A DNA stretch of 64,000 bases from Globisporangium splendens. Lineage: Eukaryota; Oomycota; Peronosporomycetes; Pythiales; Pythiaceae. Under the pieces are notes generated by a model. The model was not told the DNA's origin. It was given only the letters and a program-made list of their open reading frames with translations, and searched no databases. The stretch covers positions 62,001 to 126,000 of the forward strand of contig VFIW01000050.1 of assembly GCA_006386115.1 (NCBI GenBank), read 5' to 3'. The position numbers and the translations under genes were made by a program. Shown piece by piece: positions 31,263-43,105 of the stretch. Every line of letters starts with the position of its first letter. Position 1 is the stretch's first letter.

Positions 31263-32701
31263 ATGGCGAAGGAGACCTGGGCTGCGACAAGTTCGAGAAA
31301 ACTGGTCCTCGAGGTTTCTTTCGTGAGTACTATGCTCTCAGCAGGATGTTTCTTGCCTCCGAAGATTCGCTCTGGAGAGGGGTTTGTCGGTACCTTTCTA
31401 CGAGAAAAAGTGAAATATACCGAAACCAGACAGAAAAACACACACAGACCCGATGCATGTGAGGCGCTAGGTAAGCCTTTGCATCGCCAATTTGTGATGC
31501 AAACACGACTAAGAGTTTGTGTCAGAGGAATTGCAGAAGGAGGTGCATACGCAGTGAGAGACTTCATTCATAAACGCAAAATGCAGGACCACGCGGACTC
31601 AGCTCCCCAAGCACAGGGGGAGGCCAACAGAAAGCATAGAACGGCCGTCGCGATGAAGAAGCAAGCTGCGTTGATGTTCCAGCTCATCCCAGTTTTTGCG
31701 GAGCGCGAGAAACGCCACAAGAAGCTAAAGGAATCGCGGAATCCGTATGGGGTTTCCAAGTCGAGAAAAAAAAAAGCATTTGAAAATGCGAAGAGCGATG
31801 CGTGACTCGAGGCGGCTGTATAACGCGCACACCATGCAGACACTCTACTTGAAGCAGTTCAAGAATTTGCCAGGTGTGCTGGCCGCACTGAATAAGTTAC
31901 GCGAAGACCAAAGCCTCCGACAGCCTCGCCAAGAACCCCAAGACGCTGGCGAGCCTAGCAATAGGCGAAGCGTGGAGAAGGCGTCTGGAGTTGAGCGCAT
32001 TCTGGTGTCGAAGAATCCAGAAAATATGGTTTTCCCCGATCTTGGTGAGACGGACCCGTGCACGTGTGCGTTCGATTGCTACCGCGATTCGTTCAGTAGG
32101 GCAAACACAGATGTCTTCTGCACGGAGGAAAACAGCGCGCTTGGAGGCCGGTGCACGGACAAGGTCTACGAGAGCAATGATGTGGAGATTTTCGAGGCAA
32201 ATTCGGCTTAGGTGTCCGTGCCACCTCGAAGATTCATGTCGGCGCTGTGATCGGAGAATATACAGGATACTGACTACCCATGATTTTACTGCGGATGCTG
32301 AGGTCACCTGTGAATATGCGCTAGAGCTGCAGACGCGCAGTTCACGCCGTCAGCATGTATTTATTGCTGCAGCAACTTGCGGCGGGATTACACGATTTAT
32401 CAATCACTTATGCACTGCGAATTGCCGGTTTGTTGAAATGCGGAACCGATCTGAAGTTAAGGTTCTAGTGCTGGCAACAAGGACGCTTGAAGCTGGTGCC
32501 GACATAACTGTGGACTACGGCAACAGTCTATGGTTCACTTGCACGCGTAGCTCGACCGAATGCCGCGACAGAGTTGTTGGGTGGCGGCAACGCGGAGGTC
32601 AGCGGTGTAGACCAGATCAAGATGATCAGAACAATACGCTTCTCGAGCCGAAAAGTGGAAATTTGAAGGTGAGAGCCGCATTTGAAAAAATCAGAAGCTA
32701 G
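31263..32701 (+). pseudogene. SET-domain histone methyltransferase-like pseudogene
   Basis: Three frames together give one recognisable protein. A Lys/Arg-rich N-terminal part (31263 to about 31775) breaks at an A10 run (31766-31775). A pre-SET/AWS-like Cys segment (PCTCAFDCYRDSF, then NTDVFCTEEN) ends at a stop at 32209-32211. A conserved SET strand (LGVRATSKI, VGAVIGEYTGY) lies in the next frame, and the SET core (RFINHLCTANC, ADITVDYGNSLWF) in the third, to 32701. Besides three single-base frame breaks, the SET core deviates from the canonical N-H-S-C-x-P-N-C motif (Ser to Leu, Pro to Ala), arguing for genuine decay rather than sequencing error alone. Functional relatives methylate histone lysines. 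It sits between two halves of the Cys-module duplication. Confidence 0.8.
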
Positions 32702-33019
32702 TTGGTTGTCGGCAGATGAGGACATAGATGACGGCAAAACGCGGAGGTCTACATTACGAAACATATCGTGTCTAAACCGATTGGCCCTTCACCAGGTCGT
32801 AACTGTCTCAGTGCGAGATGAGAGAGCTCTCTAAAGCTGGTCGCCATCAAGTCATCGACAACGCAAATCCATTAGTCATCGGGCGTCCACTAGAAACACT
32901 CTGCTCGATCGCACGCCTTTCGTTCTTAGAGAGTCATCTGTGTACTAAGATCCGCTTGCCGCTTGAGAGAGCCGGCTGGCTCGGTGAAATCCTTGAACTC
33001 GCGTCCGGAGTTGGATTCA
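32702..33019. other. Probable decayed downstream part of a transposase
   Basis: No intact ORF. It adjoins the MULE-type transposase fragment on the minus strand and may hold its degraded C-terminal half; this cannot be shown by eye. Confidence 0.3.
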
Positions 33020-33400
33020 TTATTGAAGCAGTCGAAGTGCATTTAACTGGGCACCTTTCGCATCACCCATCACAAAGCGCAAAATTGGCTGCTTGTTCAT
33101 CGCTCTCGCATGCACGCGGCGCAAGGAGTCGAGAGCCTCGACGTACTGAGTCTCCAACCGTTGCGAAGTAACAAGCATCGCAATCAAGTGGGAGGATCCG
33201 CATCTATCAGAGATACCACACACGAAGACTGGGTAACCTACTTGATTGAGCTTGAAGGTGACGTCCATGTGAAAAACGAAGGACTCTGCCGGCCGACCGA
33301 ATCTTGCCAACAGCTGCTCCGCACCGATTCCAACAAGAAATGGATCCGCGTCGGAGCTGTCACCGATGATCAGCGTGCGCAAGCAGCGGAGTAGGCAGAG
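33020..33400 (-). mobile_element. MULE-type transposase fragment
   Basis: A 120-codon minus-strand frame (no ATG) carries the MULE transposase core order: FHMDVTFKLNQVGYPVFVCG with the first catalytic Asp, GISDRCGSSHLIAMLVTSQ, and after about 50 residues the second Asp in RFVMGDAKGAQLNAL. The third catalytic residue and both ends are missing and stops follow at once. This is a relic of a Mutator-like DNA transposon. No terminal inverted repeats or target duplications were found. Confidence 0.65.
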
Positions 33401-34330
33401 TGAAGCCGGAGGCTGACGCCGTGAAGGAAACTACGAGCAAATCATAGCGTGCGAGCCCTTTCCACCGTCGTAGGTGAAATCTCAATTCGAAGAAACTAAC
33501 TTGATCTTGCCTTTTAGCTCTTGTAGCGCATCACTTCAAAATTGGATGGTTGGCTTGGTTGGAAACACTGCGATAATCACATCCAGACTTCTTGTTTGGC
33601 ACAGAAGGCTACAACTTCGCAGTGGAGTTTGCGGCGGCATTCACGAGAGTGCTTTCGTCGGTACTGCTTGTGCTCGCGCTTGCTTTGTCCTTCATCCTAC
33701 CGTAATACCAGCTGCAAGTTGTGGTAAATAAGTCCAACGGTGTCACATTTACGCTTTGCCTAGCCACCAACACTTCCGTCAGATCATGCTGATGATACGT
33801 CTTGCGACCATGTACAAGGCGATAGCTGCTTGTTGGGAGTTCAAGTTTGAAAATGATGACACAAAATATTCAGCTTCACGTTGAAGTTGTCAATGTTGAA
33901 GCTGAAGAGAGGATTTTGTGTACATATATCAGATGTCTTTCCTTGCTTCGTTTACAGTTCACAGAGAATGCAACTGAGTCAGCCATGAGAAACAGCAGTA
34001 AGCATCCTTCGCACTTCAAGTCGGAGATCTGCTGGGAACGGACTCTTCCTGGATCTCACTGTCTCACGTCTCCATGACGCGTCCAGGTTCATTCTCCATC
34101 CCAGCGGTATCTTGACCCATGCTCGGCACGCAAAGCTAATACCCTGAGCAAAGATCACGCCACAAAGAGCGGCTGGTTTAGTTTTCACGCAACGCACTCA
34201 CACCTTTATTTATTTGAACGCATGAGATAAAACATCTTTTTTCTTGCTCGCTTGCTGATTTTCTCGGTCGGTGCGTAGACTTCGTTCATCCCGCACTATT
34301 GAAATGACCTTCAATGTCAATGGCCCTCTG
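33401..34330. other. Intergenic region, possibly more transposon debris
   Basis: No gene supported. Short ORFs of 60-90 codons with Cys/His residues near 33540-33730 hint at a zinc-finger remnant, but no clear pattern. Confidence 0.4.
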
Positions 34331-37300
34331 TTATTTGTTTTGGACCGCACTACAGACCTTCGGGGTGCCAGACCACTGACACACCGAGTTCGCCGTACAG
34401 CCCGCTTTTGTTGTGAAAAGAGCACAATTGATCGTTGGTACTGGTGTAGATGTTGGGATAACGGTCGGGGTCACAGCTGGAGTTGCTGTTGGGACTGCGG
34501 CCACGACAGGCGTTACTGTTGGAGTGGCGGTCGTAGGGCTTGGAGCTGACGTTATGGATGCAGCGATAAGGCACGTCGAGTACGTGGAGCTCCAGCCGCA
34601 CGACGATTCATTTTTGCACGACGACTCGTTCAACATTGCACATGTGACAACAGTGGTGGTCGAGGCTGTCGTCGTCGCTGCTGGGGTCGACGTGGCAGTA
34701 GTCGGAGATGGTGTCGTCGCTGCTGGGGTCGGCGTGGCAGTAGTCGGAGATGGCGTCGAGACCGAAGCCACGGTCGCAGCCTCAGTGGTGGTCGGGGCTG
34801 GCGTGTCCGCGGTGCTGCAGACCTTGGTCGTCGTGTCCCACGAACAGGTTGCTTCGGCCGTGCATGTCGCCTTCTTCGTGAGCGTCGAGCAGTCCACTGC
34901 CGTCGTAGCCGCTGGCGTTGGTGCCGGAGTCGACGTGGCAGTGTCGGAGTGGCGTCGTCGCTGCTGGTTCGACGGGGCAGTATTCGATATGGGTCGTCGC
35001 TGCTGGGGTCGACGTGGCAGTATTCTGAATGGCGTCGTAGCTGCTGGCGTCGTGGAGTAGTCGGAGATGTGTCGTCGCCTGCTGGGGTCGACGTGCAGTA
35101 GTGGAGATGGTGTCGTCTCTGCTGGAGTCGGCGTGGCAGTAGTCGTAGATGGTTTCTTCGCTGCTGGGTCGGCGTGGCAGTAGTGCGGATATGGTGTCGT
35201 CGCTTGCTTGTGTCGGCGTGGCAGTATCCGGAGATGGTGTCGTCCGCTGCTGGGGCGACGTGGCCTAGTCGGAGATGGTTTAACCGTCGCTGCTGGGGTC
35301 GACGTGGCAGTAGTCGGAGATGGCGTCGTCGCGGCTGGGGTCGACGTGGCCGTAGGCGAGATGGTTTCGTCGTGCTGTGTCGGCGTGGCAGTAGTCGGAG
35401 ATGGTGTCGTCGCTGCTGGGGTCGACGTGGCAGTAGTCGGAGATGGTGTCGTCGCTGCTGGGGTCGACGTGGCAGTAGTCGGAGATGGCGTCGTCGCTGC
35501 TGGGGTCGACGTGGCAGTAGTCGGAGATGGTGTCGTCGCTGCTGGGGTCGGCGTGGCAGTAGTCGGAGATGGTGTCGTCGCTGCTGGGGTCGGCGTGGCA
35601 GTAGTCGGAGATGGTGTCGTCGCTGCTGGGGTCGACGTGGCAGTAGTCGGAGATGGTGTCGTCGCTGCTGGGGTCGGCGTGGCAGTAGTCGGAGATGGTG
35701 TCGTCGCTGCTGGGGTCGGCATGGCAGTAGTCGGAGATGGTGTCGTCGCTGCTGGGGTCGGCGTGGCAGTAGTCGGAGATGGTGTCGTCGCTGCTGGGGT
35801 CGACGTGGCAGTAGTCGGAGATGGCGTCGAGACCGAAGCCACGGTCGCAGCCTCAGTGGTGGTCGGGGCTGGCGTGTCCGCGGTGCTGCAGACCTTGGTC
35901 GTCGTGTCCCACGAACAGGTTGCTTCGGCCGTGCATGTCGCCTTCTTCGTGAGCGTCGAGCAGTCCACTGCCGTCGTAGCCGCTGGCGTTGGTGCCGGAG
36001 TCGACGTGGCAGTAGTCGGAGATGGCGTCGTCGCTGCTGGGGTCGACGTGGCAGTAGTCGGAGATGGTGTCGTCGCTGCTGGGGTCGACGTGGCAGTAGT
36101 CGGAGATGGCGTCGTCGCTGCTGGAGGACGGCATGGCAGTAGTCGGAGATGGTGTCGTCGCTGCTGGGGTCGACGTGGCAGTAGTCGGAGATGGCGTCGT
36201 CGCTGCTGGGGTCGACGTGGCAGTAGTCGGAGATGGCGTCGAGACTGAAGCCACGGTCGCAGCCTCAGTGGTGGTCGGGGCTGGCGTGTCCGCGGTGCTG
36301 CAGACCTTGGTCGTCGTGTCCCACGAACAGGTTGCTTCGGCCGTGCATGTCGCCTTCTTCGTGAGCGTCGAGCAGTCCACTGCCGTCGTAGCCGCTGGCG
36401 TTGGTGCCGGAGTCGACGTGGCAGTAGTCGGAGATGGTGTCGTCGCTGCTGGGGTCGACGTGGCAGTAGTCGGAGCTGGTTTCTCTATTGGATTGCAGAC
36501 TTTGATTGTTGTATTCCAGGAGCAGGAAGCCGCCTCAGCCGTACATGTAGCCTTTTTTGTGAACGATGCGCAATCCACGGCCGTTGTCGTTGGCGCTGGA
36601 GTTGGGGTGGATGGAGTTGTAGTCGTTGTGGAGACGGTATCTAAGGTTTCCGTAGTAGAGCCTGATGTATGAGTTGCAGTTGGTGCCACCGTGGTTGGTG
36701 CTGGCGTGTCAAGGGCACTACAAATCTTTGTTGTTGTGTCCCAGGCACAAGTTGCGTCGGCTGTACAAGTCGCCTTCTTAGTAAATGTGGAACAGTTCAC
36801 AGCAGTCGAGGCTGGTGCCGGACTAGTAGTTGCTGGAACAGATACCGTATCCATGGTCACTGTTGTTGTATTTGTCGTTGATACTGCAGCTGGCGTACCC
36901 GCTGCACTGCAGATCTTGGTCGTTGTGTCCCAGGAGCACGAAGTCTCAGCCGTGCAAGTAACCTTCTTGGTGAAAGACGAACAACTCACAGCCGTCGGAA
37001 TCGGCGTTGTGACTATATGAGTTATGGTTGATGCTGTGTCAGAGGAACCAGAGCCATCGGTTGATCCGCTGACGGTGGTGGAGTTGGCAACCAAGCAGGT
37101 CTTGGTCACCGTGTCCCAGCTACAAAGGGTTTCGTTGTTGCAATGTGCGCGCTTCGTAAACGAGTCACAGAGTTCAGTCACTGTAGTTGGCACGATGGTA
37201 GTTGAGCTTGCTGCCTGGCAAGCGTTAGTCTTGGTATCCCACTGACACGAAGGATCGCTGATACATTCCGCACGCTTCGTCAACAAGACGCATAGCTCGG

Positions 37301-39599
37301 CATCCTCTTCATCACCATCAGGCTCTGACGATACGATCCCAGATGAAGTATCATCCAGACACACGTTGTTCGTCTTGTCCCAGCCACAGGTCTCGTCGGC
37401 GTTGCATGTAGCTTTCTTCGTGTAGGAAGCACAGCCACCCCCGATATCCTCATCTGAGGCAGATCCAGACGACGAGCTGACATCACTGCATGTCTTGGTG
37501 TTCTTGTCCCAAACACAAGACTCATCTGCGATGCAAGTAGCCTTTTTCGCGTATGTCGCACAGCCACCCTCAATCTCCTCATCTGAGGCGGATCCAGACG
37601 ACGAGCTAGCATCACTGCACGTCTTGGTGTTCTTGTCCCAGCTGCAGGAACCATCGGTAGTGCACGTAGCTTTCTTCGTGTACGACGCACAGTCTGTCGC
37701 ATCGGACGATAAGCCAGCATCGCTGCAAGTCTTAGTTTCCTTGTCCCAGTCGCATGACTCATCGGCAGTACATGTCGCCTTCTTGGCATACAAGGCGCAA
37801 CCAGTTGCCTTAGAGGACAACATAGCGTTGCTGCAAGTCTTCGAGTCTTTATCCCATTCACACGAGTGGTCTGCAGCGCAGGTCGCCTTCTTGGTGTACG
37901 ACGCACAACCAGTGGCAGCAGAAGAGGAATCAGCACTGGCACAAGTCTTGGTGGTCTTATCCCAGTCACAAGCCTCGTCGGCATTGCAAGTGATTTTCTT
38001 GTTGTACAACGCGCAACCACCACCAACACTCACGGCTCCCGAGGACGACGAAGACCCCAAACCAGCATCGCCGCAAGTATGCGTTGTTCGGTCCCAATCA
38101 CAGGACTCGTCAGCGTCGCAAGTGATCTTCTTCGTGTATGCCGCACAGCCACTCGAGGCTGCTGGAGTGGATGCATCCGAGTCCGCATTAACACATGTCT
38201 TGGTTACTCGGTCCCAGTCACAAGCTTCATCAGCATTGCACGTGCTCTTCTTCTTATAGGCAGCACAACCAGGTACAGTGACTGGGGTCGAAACATCTGA
38301 GTCAGCGTCACTGCAAGTCTTGGTCACTCGATCCCAGTCACAAGTCTCGTCGGCATTGCATGACCCTTTCTTTTTGTAAGTGGCACAGCCAGCAGACTCA
38401 TATGGGTCCAAAGCATTAACGCAAGTCTTGGTGGCCTTATCCCAGTCGCAGGCATCGTCAGCGTTGCATGCCACTTTCTTCGTGTACGCCGCACAGCCAG
38501 TCGAGCCAGAGGATGACGCAGCGCTGACGCATGTCTTGGCCGCTTTATCCCAGTCACAATCCTCGTCGGCATTGCACGTCACCTTTTTGGTGTAAGAGGC
38601 ACAGCCAGCGAATGGGCTCGATGTCGCAGTACTAACACACGTCTTGGTGGTTTTATCCCAGGCACAAGCGTCATCAGCAGTGCATGTAGCTTTCTTTGTG
38701 TACGCGGCACAACCAGTTCCATCAGAGGAGGATGAAGCACTGGCACAAGTCTTGGTGGCCTTGTCCCAGTCACAAGCCTCGTTGGCGTTGCATGTTGCCT
38801 TGTTTGTGTACGATACACACCCAGCAGATCGAGTCGATGATGAGGCACTGACACACGTCTTGGTGGTCTTGTCCCAGGCACAAGCGTCATCGGCAGTGCA
38901 TGTGGCTTTCTTTTTGTACGCGATACAACCACTTCCATCAGAGGAGGATGCAGCGCTAACGCATGTCTTGGTGGCTTTGTCCCAGTCGCAAGCAGTGTTT
39001 GCATTGCACTTGGCTTTTTTCGTGTACGACGCACACAGCTCGTCGTTGTCGTCTGAGTCGTCCGAGTCACTTGAGTCATCCGCGTGACAGGTCTTGGTTG
39101 TTTTGTCCCATACGCAAGCGTCGTGCTTGACACACTTGCCGCGCTTCGTGAAGGTTTTGCACACGTCATCTATCTCATCGGCATCACTTCCCACGGTAGT
39201 GCCGGAACTGGAGCCACTCGAACTGGACGCCACCTTCTTCAGAACCTGTTGCACACCTGCTTGTCGTGGCTTGATATCCCCACATCCAACGGACGGGAAC
39301 ACGCACCCCCACGTCACTCCTCCAGGTATAATCTGACACTCGGCGGCTTCCTTGGCGACGCAATCCTGACCGTTGAACGACGGCAGCGTCGGGTGACAAT
39401 CCTTGCTCGCAACGTCTCCCTGCAGTGGGCACGCGTATCCGGCCGGAGCCAATCCAGCGCCAGAGCAAATAGAACCGCGCGCATCGACGATCGCATACGT
39501 CGCATCGCCGCACACCGAAACCTCGGTCGCGTCAATGGATGAGACGACACTGACAGCGAGCACGGCAATCGCAGCCGCCGATCCACGAAAGCGTCGCAT
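34331..39599 (-). CDS. Secreted four-cysteine-module/mucin-like giant protein (frame broken once)
   Basis: Starts at the ATG at 39599 ([20 protein letters not shown] signal peptide); an extended in-frame start upstream is rejected because it precedes the signal peptide. N-terminal Cys-rich domain and first eleven modules are almost identical to the 27432-30515 protein, followed by further C-x3-Y-x-K-K-x2-C modules (about 26 in all) and a very long Thr/Pro region of 14-residue repeats ([14 protein letters not shown] type). The frame is lost near 36121-36135, where one 21-bp half-unit is a base longer; the other frame then stays open through three more modules to a normal end ([10 protein letters not shown], then [10 protein letters not shown]) with a stop at 34331. 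Intended length is about 1,750 residues. The frameshift lies in a near-perfect minisatellite, so it may be an assembly error. Likely an O-glycosylated surface protein (inference). Confidence 0.75.
34680..36480. repeat. 42-bp coding minisatellite (14-residue Thr/Pro repeat) with embedded 186-bp module repeat
   Basis: Unit on the plus strand about 42 bp (for example GTAGTCGGAGATGGTGTCGT continuing with CGCTGCTGGGGTCGACGTGGCA), in frame on the minus strand. Dense near-identical runs at about 35390-35830 and 36010-36240. A 186-bp block encoding a complete cysteine module occurs three times (34755-34940, 35826-36011, 36238-36423). Units between about 34940 and 35390 are irregular with many small indels. 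Confidence 0.9.
37955..39579. repeat. 1,625-bp near-identical direct duplication, copy 2
   Basis: Partner of 28859-30483 (offset 9,096). Confidence 0.92.
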
Positions 39600-39659
39600 C
39601 GCTTGACACACACTCGTTCTGTGAACTGCGAGCGAGCGCGTCAATTGAGGAATGCGGAC

Positions 39660-42289
39660 TGTGTTTGACTCATCGCACCACTCTGCCATTCCCGTCATGG
39701 CGAAGAGCTGCAGTCGTCGTTCTGGTTTATGTCGAGCTGACTCCATCTGACAAAATGACGGAATGACCTCTTTATAACGCGTGTATAGGTGTATACTTCA
39801 TCATAGTATAGGATGTTAATGTACAATAATTGACTCATAAAACCTGCTAAGAGTGAGTAAATGGTTTAGTTATCAATAATTGAGCCTGACGCCTGTTTTT
39901 TTGAACATGTAGTTCCGTCCTGGCTATGTGCACATCGAATGGATCTTCCACTGAAACGCTCAGTGGCAAATACTGTCCACCTTCTTCCCTCTGTTGAAGA
40001 CGCTGTTACTGAATCTGCAGTCTTTGAACTGTGTATCTAAATATAAATTTCTAAAGAGGATTCATTCGAGTGCGATCAACACATAGGATTAGTGTGATGT
40101 CATAAATACTAGATTAAACGGGTAAAATCAATAAAGGGTAAATGGCTACATCGCGAGTCTGACTGTTGCTGGAGGAGAGCTCCGTGATCGCGGCATTGTG
40201 GTGCAGGAAGCAGCATCACAAGCGCAAAAAAAGAAGAGAAGAGACGCACTTCCTCACTGGCGTGTGGCACGACGCTGGCGTGCCGGTGGGCTTTCTAGCC
40301 AAAGGAGTTGACAGTCTTCCAAGAGTGTACGAGGTACATAGTGCACTCTCGTGAATGGACTTGTCCTTGACAATTCTGTCAGTGGAATCGTCTTTTTTGT
40401 CGAGCAACGCCAGTGCTTTTTTGTTTTTTTTATTGTTTTTTTGATTTCTTTGGGTTTATTTGTTTGTTTGCCAGAAAGCCATCAAGGACGTTTCTTGGTC
40501 TACGGATACACCTTGGCTCCTTTGAATTGAAGTCCAGCCACAAATAGAAGTCCGATATCGGCAATTACCGGTATTGGGAAATGTCAATCGGACAACCGAC
40601 ACTTTTCGATGTCCTTGAGAAGACGCCAATAAAATGCAACAGCAGCCTGTGGTTGCTCGGTCCACATCCGCAAGGATTCATAATGATTGACCCAGAGATG
40701 TGATATCCTACTAGTGTACCAAGTTCGTGCGCGTTGGTAACTGTACTACGAGGCAATCCACTGCATCTTCGTGCAGCGTCCGAGCTCGATCTTAGGACCT
40801 ACGTATCGGCTTTCGCTATTTTCTCGCAGCGGGGGGTTTCTGTTGCATTTTGCCAAATGAAATGCTGCCTCGCGTTGCTGTACGCTGGCGGTTTCATAAG
40901 GACCACGGCAGTAGAAGCGGGGGCAATACCATAGCAAGTGGTGGGCCGCTCCTGACCACCCAAGAGTGCGACGACGGAGCTGTTGACGGTGTGTACAGGA
41001 ACATGTGCCACAAGCACCGGTGTGCCTCGACGGCGTGTGAGGGGAACCGTGCCACAAATGCGCTCGTGCCATCTCTCTCTCTCACACACGCTTCGGCTAA
41101 TGCATTTAAATTATGACGTATAGTGCGCCAGAGCCCACCCATTACGCGTGCTGCTGGAAGGACTGCAATGCCATTATGTCAAGGTTGATACAAACTCCTT
41201 TGGCGACAACATTTTAACATCTGAATAAAGAGAGTCCGTTGAACTGGTCTCAGAGTATTCCATTTTGGCACTTTCGGGCAGCTAGCCAGTCATTCATGTC
41301 GTGCTATAAGAATGTCGGAGACACAGTCCGTATCTCGGAAATTCTCTTGCTTGCCTGGGTCACGAGGCGCTGTGTGGCACGTCTTGTGACTCTCAATGCC
41401 CGATGCTACAATATAGCAATTGGGCAAGGATCGTGTGACGAACGTCACAAAAGCGCATGCCAAAGAGCAATGGCAATACGTGTTCATTACAGTCCATAAT
41501 TCTGTGCACCTCGACCGCGAACATGAAAATACCATGCTTTTTTTTTGCGTTGAAAGCGTGAAGTGCTATACAACAGAAGCTTGTGTGCTCTCCAACCCAT
41601 TTGCGTTTTTCCTTGCTCATAAGCGAACCGCTATAAAAAATAGCGATGAAAGTTTCTGCTCATCGTACTCATAGCCTTAGCAAATCTTGTCAAAAACATC
41701 GACAACGACCGAATCTGGGCTGTGCCGTACGACCGAACCTCTACGTTGTTATTTTGCTGTCATTTCCATTTCATATATGGATATATGCTGTCTGCTTGAT
41801 TCATCGAGTTGGTCGCCATTCCCAATTCTGTGTGATGACTCGGGAGATCACGCTTCAAAAGTAGCGGCTGAGACACAAACACATGCCACTTGTAGTTCAC
41901 CGAGTGCAAATCAGCATCAAACATCGAGCCGCAAAAGCCCTGGTCATTCTCTTTAATGGAAGAAATTTCGACGCTGCATTGATGCAACTGTCCATCAGTG
42001 CAAGACACTAGATTGTAGATGCAAATAGGTTGCAAAATTCGGATCTTGTTTTGCACACCAGTTTAATATCTTAATGCAATACCCCAAATGACTCTTTGCC
42101 ATATTTATCTTGTTCCTTCATGAACACGGATGCCTTCTAAATTCGCGTCGCAATGTCAAAGTCTCTCAATAGGTACTACACGCCGAAAGCCAACACCTCG
42201 TCTCCAGCACTTCTCATTCTTCAATTGAAGCTCTTCCACTCACATTTCACTTCAGCATCACACCTTCGTCCGCCCACTCGACAACAAGC
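39660..42289. other. Long gene-poor region
   Basis: 2.6 kb without a supported gene. AT-rich with homopolymers near 40415-40450. A minus-strand stretch near 40600-40680 contains DVDRATTGCCCILL, faintly like the RNase H part of a copia polyprotein, but too short to call. Other ORFs of 60-108 codons have no features. Confidence 0.45.
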
Positions 42290-43105
42290 CTGAAACTCAG
42301 CACGCTTCATCCACGCTTTGCCTTGGCTGCGCTCGCTTTCCTTGTCAGAGTGGGAACGCCTTACGCAGTGGATGTGGTTGAAGACACTCCCACATGCTAC
42401 GACCAGGCGGACAATCGCAGCCCGCTTGCTACGTCGCTTGCCTCGTTTGCCTTCAATGGCGGCTCGTGGCTTGATTATAACGCTTTGCGCTACATCGTTG
42501 AGTCTGTAGGCGACTTGGTTCCGGGGTTCTCGCAGTGTGCCGCAAATACGAACGCAATGTCGATCTTTCAGATCATCGCGACCTCCCAGACGCTTCGTTC
42601 GTGCGGGAACACACTCTCGCAGTTCACAATCCCGAGCGAGCTCCCTGACGGCAATTTCTTCAGGTACTCGCTGTGTCCACTGTGCAAGGATACGATTGTC
42701 CCATGCATCAATGAGGGTGTCGTCAAGGAGCTATTGGTTGCAACGATGGACCGGACCGGCGAATGCTGCAATGAGTTCAAGGACACGATCGCAAGTGCTT
42801 TCGGTGCGGACTTGGCCACGACAGTGGACGCGCTGCTCAAGCTTGTCGGCAGCTCCATGTGCTCTGTCAAGACCTTCAGGTTGGAAAAGTTTGGACGAGC
42901 CGTTGAGCAGACATGTGGCTACTCTATTGTCTCAGCTTTGAACACATCCAATGACAAAGCTTCAGGTAATCTCTTGCTCAACGCACTGCAGATCAAACAC
43001 GGCGAAGTGCGCAGTACTGTGAATGGACGCGAGTTCCACATATCGTCAGGTGAGACCACAGTCCTCAAATCGAGCGGTGTCCACGGACTCGCTCTCTGGA
43101 AGTAA
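42290..43105 (+). CDS. Cys-rich secreted protein candidate lacking an ATG
   Basis: The frame is open from upstream of 42290 to the stop at 43105 and encodes KLSTLHPRFALAALAFLV, a good signal-peptide core, but the codon in the expected start place (42290) is CTG and no in-frame ATG precedes the hydrophobic core. The mature part has about ten cysteines (CYDQADN; QCAANTN; RSCGNTL; SLCPLCKDTIVPCINEG; GECCNEF; SMCSVKT; QTCGYS), a spacing resembling small oomycete secreted Cys-rich proteins but not the elicitin signature. A downstream frame (to 43466) may be its C-terminus. Either a 5' exon supplies the ATG, CTG is used, or the gene is dying. Not identified. Confidence 0.5.
   Translation: MKLSTLHPRFALAALAFLVRVGTPYAVDVVEDTPTCYDQADNRSPLATSLASFAFNGGSWLDYNALRYIVESVGDLVPGFSQCAANTNAMSIFQIIATSQTLRSCGNTLSQFTIPSELPDGNFFRYSLCPLCKDTIVPCINEGVVKELLVATMDRTGECCNEFKDTIASAFGADLATTVDALLKLVGSSMCSVKTFRLEKFGRAVEQTCGYSIVSALNTSNDKASGNLLLNALQIKHGEVRSTVNGREFHISSGETTVLKSSGVHGLALWK

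Noticed and set aside
35208..36248. 346-codon plus-strand ORF across the 42-bp minisatellite
   Set aside because: Pure repeat shadow (Val-Ala-Ala-Gly-Val-type filler) of the minus-strand Thr/Pro repeat; the minus frame is linked to real cysteine modules.
40600..40680. Possible copia RNase H fragment (DVDRATTGCCCILL)
   Set aside because: Match is limited to about a dozen residues, with stops nearby and no other retrotransposon domain or LTR.
42290..43105. Elicitin assignment for the Cys-rich secreted protein
   Set aside because: Number and spacing of cysteines do not fit the six-cysteine elicitin domain, and the length before the Ser-rich part is too great.
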